A DNA stretch of 6,642 nucleotides from an uncultured Ilumatobacter sp. GTDB taxonomy: Bacteria > Actinomycetota > Acidimicrobiia > Acidimicrobiales > Ilumatobacteraceae. The position numbers and the translations under genes are program-made. Every line of letters starts with the position of its first letter. Position 1 is the stretch's first letter. Below the pieces are notes generated by a model, which was not told the origin of the DNA, did no database searches, and saw only the letters and a list, made by a program, of their open reading frames with translations. Shown here in pieces: positions 1-6,415 of this stretch. Where the stretch lies: positions 1 to 6,642 of the forward strand of contig CALCXK010000053.1 of NCBI GenBank assembly GCA_937905835.1. The letters are read 5' to 3'.

Positions 1-1071
1 GCCGGTTTCGGTGTGGTGGTAGAACCACGTCTCGAGCTGGCGGGCACCGGTGTTGTCGGCGAGCTGTAAGCCGGCTTCTTCGTAATACGCACGGACGTCT
101 TGGCCAACGGCGATCGTGGTCATGGGGTCCCACCCGATGTCGGCGAGCGACGAGCCGTTCTCGATCTCGATGAGCTGCTCGATCAGGCCTGCAATGCCGT
201 CAACGCCAGCGATTCGCCCGACAAGGGTGCGGCCACCGGTTGCTTTGAGATTGCGGTCGTACGCATGACGCAGGCCTTGGGCCTCGTCGATGGCGGCGTG
301 GATGTTGGGATTGTGCCGAGGCGGGAGTGGGCACGAGGCAGGGGCCTCACCGGTCTGATCTTCGATCGATTCGGGGAAGTCTTCGAGGACCGGCACGTCG
401 GTGCGTTCGAGCAGGCCGAACATCGCCATCAGCACGCTGGTCTGGAACTCGGCGTCGTTCGGCTTGCCGAGCGGCCGGCCGAGTGGGAAGTTGACGTTCA
501 GCATGCGCGGCGGCTTGGCCGCTTCGGCCTGGCCTCGGACCAGGGAGATGCCGATGGTTGCGAGACCGGCTTGTTCGAACACATGGGCGAGCACACTCAC
601 GGTGCGCGTACAGAGCGGTCAAACGGGAGTGAAGATCACGATGTCGACGCCGTCGTCGATCAGTATTTGTGCTGCGGCTGGGCCTGTGTCCTGGATGATT
701 GCCGAGAACGTGGCGTCCATCTGAGCGCCCATGAACGACAGATTGTTCGTGGCGACCGAGCCGATGACCCCGGCGTCGACCAGTTCGTTGAGTCGATCGG
801 CCGGATACGCGGTGTTGAGGTCGGCAGTGAGCCCGGCGCGGTCGAAGTTGGGGGAGAAGTGGCTGAGCTGGAGATCTCGAGCCGCGTTCGGCAGGACGGT
901 GAACGAAGCGTCCATCCACAGCTTGATGTCGCCGGCGGACCGAAGACCTGCGGTGGTGCAGATCGCGACCCTGCACTCGCTCAAGGGCTTGTTGAGCACG
1001 GTCGCTGTCGGGGTGAGATCAGGGCTCGGAAGCCCACTCACGTTCTTCCGGATCATTGCGTCAGCTGCCAT
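1..1071 (-). CDS. GrdB-family selenoprotein (glycine/sarcosine/betaine reductase component B-like), in-frame TGA read as selenocysteine, 3' end outside window
   Basis: Reading from ATG at 1071, the frame gives 150 residues, meets TGA at 619-621, then stays open for 206 codons to base 1. Both halves resemble one family, the selenoprotein B/GrdB-like proteins. The N-terminal half has the 'PLSECRVAICTTAGL..AGD' opening (about residues 29-48), a 'LSHFSPNFDRAGLTADLNTAYPADRL' stretch and 'GVIGSVATNNLSFMG'. The TGA is residue 151 in 'DIVIFTPV-U-PLC', giving a U151-x-x-C154 redox pair. Then follow 'NFPLGRPLGKPND' (194-206) and a C-terminal part ending 'ARQLETWFYHHTETG'. Clostridial GrdB uses a selenocysteine in a UxxC motif in amino-acid reductases. 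Orphan relatives in other bacteria have no settled substrate, and no GrdA, GrdE or thioredoxin partner gene is visible here. The start has no clear Shine-Dalgarno site but lies 6 nt after a TACGGT hexamer, fitting a leaderless message; ATG 1056 is an alternative. A nonsense mutation is possible but less likely. Confidence 0.85.
591..621 (-). promoter_or_regulatory. Candidate bacterial SECIS element following the in-frame TGA
   Basis: Directly seen: after TGA (621-619) there are 11 nt, then a 6-bp stem GCGCAC (607-602) / GTGTGC (596-591) containing one G-U pair, closing a 5-nt loop CGTGA (601-597). Known for bacterial SECIS elements: a small hairpin just downstream of UGA inside the coding region, with the apical loop roughly 16-37 nt after UGA and a G near the start of the loop. 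Here the loop begins 18 nt after the UGA and its second base is G, so it fits. The helix below this stem is poor (C/U and A/C mismatches), and a 6-bp hairpin can occur by chance in GC-rich DNA. The assignment therefore rests mainly on its position. Confidence 0.55.
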
Positions 1072-1077
1072 GGTGTA

Positions 1078-1083
1078 ACCGTA
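1078..1083 (-). promoter_or_regulatory. Possible -10 element for the GrdB-like selenoprotein gene
   Basis: On the minus strand TACGGT (1083-1078) matches the actinobacterial TANNNT -10 pattern and ends 6 nt before the ATG at 1071. Transcription would start at or next to the start codon, giving a leaderless mRNA. This agrees with the missing Shine-Dalgarno site. No good -35 hexamer is seen at the usual spacing, so this is a weak call. The rest of the 108-bp divergent region (1072-1179) shows no operator-like palindrome that I can defend. Confidence 0.3.
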
Positions 1084-1164
1084 GCGTTTGTGCGCGCAAG
1101 GACTGACGGTTGAGTTGTGAACAATCGAGGATGGATACCGGCTGGGGCGCGGTCGTTCGAGGCC

Positions 1165-1171
1165 GTAGGAT
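1165..1171 (+). promoter_or_regulatory. AGGA Shine-Dalgarno or TAGGAT -10 box before the aminotransferase
   Basis: The sequence GTAGGAT can be read two ways. AGGA (1167-1170) lies 9 nt before GTG 1180, an acceptable Shine-Dalgarno spacing that supports the GTG start over ATG 1192. Alternatively TAGGAT (1166-1171) is a 4-of-6 match to TATAAT, and transcription starting about 7 nt later would give a nearly leaderless GTG start. Either reading favours GTG 1180, but neither is proven. Confidence 0.35.
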
Positions 1172-1179
1172 CTTCCAAC

Positions 1180-2397
1180 GTGAACCGTCCCATGACCCGA
1201 ACGTCGGCACGTCTTGCCGCCATTGCTCCCTCGGCCACATTGGCCGTCGACTCGAAGGCCAAGGCCATGAAGGCCGCCGGTGAAAATGTCATTGGCTTCG
1301 GTGCCGGCGAACCCGACTTCCCGACGCCGCAGCACATTGTCGATGCCGCAATTGCGGCGTGTGCCGATCCGAAAAACCATAAGTACAGCCCGGCTGGCGG
1401 CCTCCCTGAGTTGAAGCAGGCGATCTGCGACAAGACGCTGCGTGACTCGGGCTTCGCTTCCGAGCCCGCCAACGTGCTCGTCACGTGTGGTGGCAAGCAT
1501 GCGGTGTACACGGCGTTTGCCGCACTCTGTGACCCGGGCGACGAAGTTCTCTGTCCGGCCCCGTACTGGACCACCTACCCAGAGGCGATTACGCTCGCCG
1601 GTGGCGTTCCGGTCATCATCGACACCGACGCCGAGTCGGGTTTCCAGGTCACGATTGCGCAGCTCGACGCCGCCAAGACCGACAAGACCAAGGTGCTCCT
1701 CTTCGTGAGCCCCGACAACCCCTCAGGTGCGGTGTACCCGCCCGAAGCGGTCAAGGCGATTGGCGACTGGGCTGTGGCCAACGGCATCTGGGTCATCACC
1801 GACGAGATCTACGAGCACCTGACCTACGGCGCTCATGAGTTCTCGTCGATGCCGGTGCTCTGCCCCGACGTTGCGGACCAGTGCATCATTGTCAACGGCG
1901 TCGCCAAGACCTATGCGATGACCGGGTGGCGCGTCGGCTGGCTGATTGGCCCGGCCGATGTCATCAAGGCCTCGACGAACTTCCAGAGCCATGCCACCTC
2001 GAACGTGACGAACGTCGCGCAGCGTGCAGCAATCGCTGCGGTGTCTGGTCCACTCGACGACGTCGTGATGATGCGCGAAGCGTTTGCTTGCCGTGCCGTA
2101 ACCATGCACCGGATGCTCAACGCGATCGATGGTGTGACCTGCCTCGAGCCGCAGGGAGCGTTCTACTGCTACCCCGACATGACCGGTCTGCTTGGCAAGG
2201 ACATCCGTTCTGCTGATGGGGCGGTCAAGGTCGCCAACACGACGATCGAGCTGGCCGACATCATCCTCGAAGACGCCAAGGTGGCCTTCGTTCCCGGTGA
2301 GGCATTCGGCCTGCCCGGCTATGGCCGTTTCAGCTTTGCCCTCGGTGACGAGGACCTCGTTGAAGGTATTCAGCGCATCGCCGACCTCGTCGGCTGA
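1180..2397 (+). CDS. PLP-dependent class I/II aminotransferase, probably aspartate aminotransferase (subgroup Ib)
   Basis: Cytosolic fold-type I transaminase that should interconvert aspartate and 2-oxoglutarate with oxaloacetate and glutamate. Numbered from GTG 1180 (405 aa, normal for the family), the landmarks are: N-terminal 'SATLAVDSKAKAMKAAGENVIGFGAGEPDFPTP' with GEPDF at 43-47; 'YSPAGGLPELKQAI'; 'GGKHAVYTAF' with K106 at the place where bacterial subgroup Ib enzymes hold the dicarboxylate side chain; 'SPDNPSGAVYP'; D208 and Y211 in DEIYE, for the PLP ring nitrogen and O3'; Schiff-base K243 in 'GVAKTYAMTGWRVGW'; and R383 in 'GYGRFSFA' for the alpha-carboxylate. The conserved region begins a few residues after ATG 1192, so both GTG 1180 and ATG 1192 are possible; the AGGA site favours 1180. 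A start further upstream at 1117 would add unconserved residues. It is convergent with the DUF368 gene and divergent from the selenoprotein gene. Another amino-acid specificity, such as alanine or prephenate, cannot be excluded. Confidence 0.93.
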   Translation: MNRPMTRTSARLAAIAPSATLAVDSKAKAMKAAGENVIGFGAGEPDFPTPQHIVDAAIAACADPKNHKYSPAGGLPELKQAICDKTLRDSGFASEPANVLVTCGGKHAVYTAFAALCDPGDEVLCPAPYWTTYPEAITLAGGVPVIIDTDAESGFQVTIAQLDAAKTDKTKVLLFVSPDNPSGAVYPPEAVKAIGDWAVANGIWVITDEIYEHLTYGAHEFSSMPVLCPDVADQCIIVNGVAKTYAMTGWRVGWLIGPADVIKASTNFQSHATSNVTNVAQRAAIAAVSGPLDDVVMMREAFACRAVTMHRMLNAIDGVTCLEPQGAFYCYPDMTGLLGKDIRSADGAVKVANTTIELADIILEDAKVAFVPGEAFGLPGYGRFSFALGDEDLVEGIQRIADLVG

Positions 2398-2468
2398 CGC
2401 CGCGTTGATCACCAATGTGGCTTCCTGTGTGAGATCGGCGTCGTCGAGTAGATGATCTCGGACGTGGC

Positions 2469-3383
2469 TCAGTCGATGGGGTCGACGTCGACGTACTTGC
2501 GGCTCAAGATGTCGACAGCGACCACGACGATGATCCCGACGACGGCCAGAACGATCGGCAGGACGACGTTGCCAGACGGCGCCGACAGCGTGGTGGTGTT
2601 GGTGCCGTTGGGCCAGGGCCAGAGCACACGCATCGAGCCGAGCATCAGGCCGATCATTGCGGCGATCACCCAGTTCCGGTAGTGCTCAAGGAGCCAGCTG
2701 AGTAGCGTGGAAAAGAGTGCGAGGCCGACGACGGCACCGACGATAAAGGCGCCGAGCGAGACGAAGTCACGGTCGTTCACCGCCCCGAGCACTTCGGTGT
2801 ACATGCCCATCATGACCAGCAGAAACGAGCCGGAGATGCCCGGCAGGATCATGGCGCAGATGGCGATCGCTCCGACCAGCAAGAAGATCAGCGGTGATCT
2901 GGTGACGACCTCGGCGGCGTTCTGATCGACCACGGTGTCTGACTTCAGGCCGAGGAGGAGGAACAGGCTGACCCCAACGCCGGCAATGATGCCGATTGCC
3001 GTCGCATCGACTCGGTCGAGCATGCGGTACGCAACATAGACCGTGCCGAGCACGAGCCCGAAGAAGAGGCCAGACATCGTGATTGGTTCGTCGTCGAGGA
3101 GGCGTTCGAGCACCGAGGACAGAGCGGCGACGGCGACAAGAATTCCGGCGAGCAACGACAGGAGCCAGACCCACTCGATCTCGCCGAGCGTGGCCTTAAG
3201 TGCGGTGATGTCACCGGTGAGAAGCTCTTTCAGCCCGCGAGCGCCGATCCGAATGTTGTTAATGAGTCGGCCATAAATGCCAAGGACCAGCGCGACCGTG
3301 CCGCCGGAGACCCCGGGCACGATGTCGGCGGCGCCCATGGCGAAGCCGCGAACGAGTTGAGCTGCGGGGGCCGGAATGTTCAC
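2469..3383 (-). CDS. DUF368 family membrane protein, PopT-type undecaprenyl phosphate translocase
   Basis: A 304-aa integral membrane protein with about eight hydrophobic segments. The family signature is clear and occurs twice, as expected for two related halves: 'GAADIVPGVSGGTVALVLGIYGRLI' (17-41) and 'MILPGISGSFLLVMMGMYTEVL' (178-199), with PGVSGGT at 23-29 and PGISGSF at 181-187. DUF368 proteins (PopT) have been linked experimentally to returning undecaprenyl phosphate, the lipid carrier for peptidoglycan and other envelope polymers, to the cytoplasmic face; applying that role here is by family membership only. The start is GTG at 3383: an in-frame TAG lies 10-12 nt upstream at 3393-3395 and no other start codon intervenes. 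No strong Shine-Dalgarno site is visible. It begins 28 bp after the cobS stop with no terminator between, so it is probably the last gene of the cob operon. Its stop lies 71 bp from the convergent aminotransferase stop. Confidence 0.9.
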   Translation of the reverse strand: MNIPAPAAQLVRGFAMGAADIVPGVSGGTVALVLGIYGRLINNIRIGARGLKELLTGDITALKATLGEIEWVWLLSLLAGILVAVAALSSVLERLLDDEPITMSGLFFGLVLGTVYVAYRMLDRVDATAIGIIAGVGVSLFLLLGLKSDTVVDQNAAEVVTRSPLIFLLVGAIAICAMILPGISGSFLLVMMGMYTEVLGAVNDRDFVSLGAFIVGAVVGLALFSTLLSWLLEHYRNWVIAAMIGLMLGSMRVLWPWPNGTNTTTLSAPSGNVVLPIVLAVVGIIVVVAVDILSRKYVDVDPID

Positions 3384-3411
3384 GCGGTGAGACTACGAGC
3401 ACCGGCCATTG

Positions 3412-4173
3412 TCACCACCAGAGGGAGTGGCGCGATGCAAGCCCGGTCGCAACGACGAGGATGACACACTCGGCGACCTGCTCGACGGCACCCAGGATGT
3501 CGCCAGACACTCCGCCGAACGCTCGACGAGCCACAGCCGCAACCACGATGGTGCTGACCAGGGCAGCGATGGCAAATGGTCCAACCCACCACCCGGTCAC
3601 CAGGGCTGCGATCGCGAGCGCGCCGGCCATGCCGATGACAGCACGCGAGCGGGTGAGCGACCGGGTGGAGTCGGCGCCGAGGCCATCCGTTGACACCTGG
3701 TGAGCGAATCCCATGACACCAACGGCGGCACCGCGGCCGAGTGTGTGGGCAGCGATCAGTGCTGCGAACGCGGCCGCTGGCGCCAAGGCTGCGATGCAAG
3801 CAATGCGCAACACGATGGTTCCGCACATGGCGGCCACGCCGTAGCTGCCATGCCGCGAGTCTTTGAGGATCTCGCGGCGACGCTCGGGAGTCCATCCGCC
3901 CATTGCATCGGCGGTGTCAGCGAGACCGTCTTCGTGGAACGCCCCGGTGACGATGATGCCGAGCAGTACGGCGACTGTTGCGGCCACGGCGGGCGGGGTC
4001 AGTTCCATGAGGCCGGCTGCAACTCCTCCGATGGTGGCGCCGATCAGTGCACCTATGACGGGGAACCAGGGGACTGCCTTCGCGAGATCCGGTGCGGCGC
4101 GCAGCCGAATCGGAATGCGCGTCAAGAACTGAGCGGCGCCCAGTGCGCCCCACGTTGGAAGCCCGTCGTTCAC
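3412..4173 (-). CDS. cobS: Adenosylcobinamide-GDP ribazoletransferase (cobalamin synthase)
   Basis: Membrane enzyme that joins adenosylcobinamide-GDP to alpha-ribazole (or its phosphate), the nucleotide-loop closing step of B12 synthesis. From GTG 4173 the protein is 253 aa, normal for CobS. It has the N-terminal 'AAQFLTRIPI' motif, a 'VPWFPVIGALIGA' membrane entry, the acidic metal-binding motif 'HEDGLADTADAMGG' (80-93), 'LKDSRHGSYG' (103-112), and several Ala/Val/Ile-rich membrane helices to the C-terminus. The start is chosen because GTG 4173 overlaps the cobT stop in the 4-bp sequence GTGA, a typical translational-coupling junction; starting at 4218 would add 15 unconserved residues inside cobT. 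Together with CobU and CobT it covers the whole nucleotide-loop assembly route. Confidence 0.95.
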   Translation of the reverse strand: MNDGLPTWGALGAAQFLTRIPIRLRAAPDLAKAVPWFPVIGALIGATIGGVAAGLMELTPPAVAATVAVLLGIIVTGAFHEDGLADTADAMGGWTPERRREILKDSRHGSYGVAAMCGTIVLRIACIAALAPAAAFAALIAAHTLGRGAAVGVMGFAHQVSTDGLGADSTRSLTRSRAVIGMAGALAIAALVTGWWVGPFAIAALVSTIVVAAVARRAFGGVSGDILGAVEQVAECVILVVATGLASRHSLWW

Positions 4174-5156
4174 GCGAAGAACTCGGTGAAGGTCGGCACC
4201 TCGCTGATGCCGGCGCATGCCATTCGAATCAGCGGAACAGCTGCCATCGCACCGGACCCTTCGCCGAGCCGCATGTCGAGGTCGAGCAACGGTTTCTTGC
4301 CGAGAAGGTCGAGCAACTTGCGATGGCCGGGCTCGGCGGAACAGTGGCCGACGATGCAGTGCTCGAGCGAGCTGGGGTTGATCATCGCCAGCGGGAGTAC
4401 TGCGGCAGTGGTGACGTAGCCGTCGAGGACCACGGGGATCGACCGATGCCGTGCAGCGATGGTCGCAGCGGCAATTGCTGCCAGTTCGGCCCCTCCGACC
4501 TCACGTAACACCTCGATCGGATCAGTGATTCCGGCGATACGGCGCTGTGCAGCCTCCACGGCGTCTGCCTTGCGGCGGAGCCCTTCGTCGTCGACACCCG
4601 TGCCGCGGCCGACCCATGACGCGGCCTCGCCACCTGCGAGCGATGCTGCGATGGCGGCAGATGGCGTGGTGTTGCCGATGCCCATTTCGCCAAGCACGAG
4701 CAGGTCGCAGTCGAGTGCATCGATGGCCTCGAATGCCTGTTGGACCACCGCATCGAATCGTTTGGGCGTCATTGCTGCCTCGACCCGAATGTCACCGGTG
4801 GGTCGCCCGACGCCGACATCGACAGCCCGAAGCTTGGCGCCAGCGGCCCGCGCGAAGGCGTTGATCGTCGCTTGGCCGGCCTCAAACGCGGCGAGCATTC
4901 CGGCGGTGACCTCAGGCGGATACGCGCTCACTCCGGCGGCGGCGACGCCGTGGTCTGCTGCGAAGATGATGCCGGCTGGTCGCTCGATGGCAGGGCGATC
5001 GGTGCGCTGCCAACCTGCGACCCATGCTGCGGTCGCATCGAGCCATGCAAGAGCCCCGCCCGGGCGCAAGATCTGGGCGGCCCGCTCGACGACGGCTTGG
5101 TGGGTGGCGGTGTCGCACGGCGGCAGGTCGGCGAGACGGTCGTGCAGCAGGGTCAT
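4170..5156 (-). CDS. cobT: Nicotinate-nucleotide--dimethylbenzimidazole phosphoribosyltransferase
   Basis: Cytosolic enzyme that transfers phosphoribose from nicotinate mononucleotide to a lower-ligand base such as 5,6-dimethylbenzimidazole, giving alpha-ribazole 5'-phosphate for CobS. The 328-aa protein shows the family motifs in order: 'FAADHGVAAAGVSAYP' (65-80), 'LVLGEMGIGNTTPSAAIAA' (153-171), 'VGRGTGVDD' (182-190), 'VLDGYVTTAA' (243-252), 'GHCSAEPGH' (270-278), and 'RLGEGSGAM' (296-304), where E299 corresponds to the catalytic glutamate. ATG 5156 is the natural start: the frame upstream of it lies within cobU coding sequence on another frame and lacks a conserved extension. It starts 22 bp after the cobU stop without a clear Shine-Dalgarno site, and its stop overlaps the cobS start by 4 bp. 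It is slightly shorter than the enterobacterial enzyme but has no missing core motif. Confidence 0.96.
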   Translation of the reverse strand: MTLLHDRLADLPPCDTATHQAVVERAAQILRPGGALAWLDATAAWVAGWQRTDRPAIERPAGIIFAADHGVAAAGVSAYPPEVTAGMLAAFEAGQATINAFARAAGAKLRAVDVGVGRPTGDIRVEAAMTPKRFDAVVQQAFEAIDALDCDLLVLGEMGIGNTTPSAAIAASLAGGEAASWVGRGTGVDDEGLRRKADAVEAAQRRIAGITDPIEVLREVGGAELAAIAAATIAARHRSIPVVLDGYVTTAAVLPLAMINPSSLEHCIVGHCSAEPGHRKLLDLLGKKPLLDLDMRLGEGSGAMAAVPLIRMACAGISEVPTFTEFFA

Positions 5157-5178
5157 GGCGTGGAGTCTGCCGGATGGG

Positions 5179-5730
5179 TCATTCGAAATTGCCCAGGAGC
5201 GTCCACGGATCTTCGAGCTTCGTCGCGCGGCCGGCGACGAGGTGCAGGACCGTGTCAGCAGCGGCGGCCCACTCTTGGTTGACGAAACCGTGAACGTCCC
5301 GGTAGCGGCGCGCGAGGGCATTGTCGGGAACGATTCCGAGCCCCACCTCGTTCGTGATGACGACGACGGGATCTCGACGCAACGCCATGCCGGCAGCATC
5401 GGATGTCGCCCGGTTGCGGATGTAGTGATCGCTCCGGCCGTCCCACATGAGGTTCGAGGTCCACAGCGTCAGGCAGTCAATAATGACGAGACCCTCGGGG
5501 GCAGCTTCCACTGCAGCTGCAAGGTCGAGGAGTTCCTCAATCGTTTGCCAGTCGGCGGGGCGCTCCTCGACGTGACGTTCGATGCGCTGACGCATGTCGT
5601 CGTCGATTGCAGGTGCCGTGGCAATGAAAGAAACTGGGCCCGAACGCCCAGCTTGGTAGCGACGTCCGATGTCGACAGCGAGCGAGCTCTTACCGCTTCG
5701 AGCCCCGCCGATGAGAACAGTCAGTGACAT
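5179..5730 (-). CDS. cobU: Bifunctional adenosylcobinamide kinase / adenosylcobinamide-phosphate guanylyltransferase
   Basis: Called CobU in anaerobic and CobP in aerobic pathway nomenclature. It phosphorylates adenosylcobinamide and then transfers GMP from GTP, giving the adenosylcobinamide-GDP used by CobS. The 183-aa protein has the P-loop 'GGARSGKSS' (8-16) immediately after the N-terminus, 'FIATAPAIDDDMRQRIERHVEERPADW' (35-61) with H53 at the position of the guanylylated histidine, 'LVIIDCLTLW' (81-90) with Walker-B-like D85, 'ITNEVGLGIVP' (125-135), and 'VNQEWAAAADTVLHLVAG' near the C-terminus. ATG 5730 is preceded by GAGG (5738-5735) four nucleotides upstream, one of the few recognisable Shine-Dalgarno sites in this operon. 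It lies 19 bp after cobO and 22 bp before cobT. Confidence 0.95.
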   Translation of the reverse strand: MSLTVLIGGARSGKSSLAVDIGRRYQAGRSGPVSFIATAPAIDDDMRQRIERHVEERPADWQTIEELLDLAAAVEAAPEGLVIIDCLTLWTSNLMWDGRSDHYIRNRATSDAAGMALRRDPVVVITNEVGLGIVPDNALARRYRDVHGFVNQEWAAAADTVLHLVAGRATKLEDPWTLLGNFE

Positions 5731-5749
5731 TAACCCTCACTGTCGTCCG

Positions 5750-6355
5750 TTAGAAGTCGATGCCGCGCATGGCACGAATGCCGCTGGTGTAGGCATGTTT
5801 GATTTCAATCATCTCGGTGACGGTGTCGGCAAGTTCGATCAGTTCAGGAGCAGCGTCGCGGCCGGTCACGATGACGTTGACGTGGCGTGGCCGGTCGGCG
5901 ATTGGGCCGACGATGTCGGCAATCGGGAGCCAGCCAAACGACGCGAGGTAGGTCAGCTCATCGAAGATCACCAGCTGGTGTTCGCCGGCCTCCATCAATT
6001 CGATGGCCTTTGCCCACCCCTCGGCGGCGTGCGCCTTGTCGTTGGTGAGGTCGTCGGAATCCCAGGTAAAACCGTCACCGAACGAAAACCAGTCGACGCC
6101 GAGCTTGCGACCCATTTTTTCTTCGCCGACGTTCCAATTGCCCGACTTGATGAACTGCACGACGGCGACGTTCCAGTCGCGCGCGAGCGCACGGATCATC
6201 ATGCCGAACGCTGACGACGACTTGCCCTTGCCGTTGCCGGTGTTGACGATGACCAACGAGTCAGCGCGACGCAACCCGTCGGGGCGCGGATCCTCGGTAG
6301 GTGCTGTGTCAGGAGCGTCGGCTGGAGTCTTTTCGGTGGGAATTTCGATCGTCAT
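5750..6355 (-). CDS. cobO: Corrinoid adenosyltransferase (cob(I)alamin adenosyltransferase, CobO/BtuR type)
   Basis: Cytosolic enzyme that transfers the 5'-deoxyadenosyl group of ATP to the reduced cobalt of corrinoids, committing them to coenzyme B12. The 201-aa protein has the CobO/CobA P-loop 'VNTGNGKGKSSSAFG' (37-51), 'VAVVQFIKSGNWNVGEE' (63-79), 'FGDGFTWDSDDL' (92-103), Walker-B-like 'LVIFDELTY' (128-136), 'NVIVTGRDAAPELIELADTVTEM' and the terminal 'HAYTSGIRAMRGIDF'. The first 30 or so residues are Pro/Asp/Glu-rich and probably disordered; a tail of this length before the P-loop is common in actinobacterial CobO. ATG 6355 starts the frame and has no obvious Shine-Dalgarno site. It is the first gene of the cobO-cobU-cobT-cobS-DUF368 block. 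The neighbouring riboswitch is on the opposite strand and does not lie in its leader. Confidence 0.96.
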   Translation of the reverse strand: MTIEIPTEKTPADAPDTAPTEDPRPDGLRRADSLVIVNTGNGKGKSSSAFGMMIRALARDWNVAVVQFIKSGNWNVGEEKMGRKLGVDWFSFGDGFTWDSDDLTNDKAHAAEGWAKAIELMEAGEHQLVIFDELTYLASFGWLPIADIVGPIADRPRHVNVIVTGRDAAPELIELADTVTEMIEIKHAYTSGIRAMRGIDF

Positions 6356-6365
6356 GGAATGTGCA

Positions 6366-6395
6366 AGGTTACGGAAGCCTGCAGTACAATGTCCA
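6366..6395 (-). promoter_or_regulatory. Possible promoter of the cob operon
   Basis: Reading the minus strand, TGGACA (6395-6390) matches TTGACA at five of six bases and is followed after 18 nt by TAACCT (6371-6366), which has only the T-A...T frame of a -10 box. The -10 ends 10 nt before the cobO ATG, so the leader would be only a few bases long, consistent with the missing Shine-Dalgarno site. It overlaps the opposite-strand promoter candidate at 6385-6390, so the two promoters may compete. The call is weak because the -10 match is poor. Confidence 0.28.
6385..6390 (+). promoter_or_regulatory. Likely -10 box for the riboswitch transcript
   Basis: TACAAT differs from TATAAT at one base and lies 25 nt before the P1 stem of the cobalamin riboswitch, placing the transcription start near 6397. 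No convincing -35 hexamer is seen 16-18 nt upstream. The location agrees with the direction of the riboswitch and downstream gene. Confidence 0.42.
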
Positions 6396-6415
6396 GCTCA
6401 CGTCAAAGTGAACAA

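Noticed and set aside
619..1071. A truncated 150-residue protein, or a pseudogene, ending at the TGA.
   Set aside because: Conserved family sequence continues past the TGA without a frameshift or second stop, the TGA is at the redox position with a Cys three residues later, and a SECIS-like hairpin follows.
100..1113. A long plus-strand open frame of 337 codons antisense to the GrdB-like gene.
   Set aside because: Its translation resembles no family and is rich in Arg, Gly, Glu and Asp as expected of an antisense frame in GC-rich coding DNA. The minus strand carries recognisable conserved sequence on both sides of the TGA.
1072..1500. An N-terminal extension of the GrdB-like frame to an upstream ATG at 1500.
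   Set aside because: The extra residues are antisense to the aminotransferase and look non-conserved. Family-like sequence begins shortly after ATG 1071.
2398..2468. A bidirectional terminator between the convergent aminotransferase and DUF368 genes: inverted repeats GACGCCG/CGGCGTC (2396-2402, 2436-2442) and GAGATC/GATCTC (2431-2436, 2454-2459).
   Set aside because: The stems are only 6-7 bp, have long loops, conflict with each other and have no T-run on either side. They are indistinguishable from chance in this base composition.
3700..5727. Large plus-strand open frames across the cob genes (239 codons from 3700, 422 codons from 4459).
   Set aside because: They are opposite well-recognised cobS, cobT and cobU and have the low-complexity Ser/Arg/Ala/Pro look of antisense frames.
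6356..6415. A cobalamin riboswitch in the cobO leader on the minus strand.
   Set aside because: The conserved core and B12 box read correctly only on the plus strand, and cobO begins on the far side of the aptamer with a very short leader.
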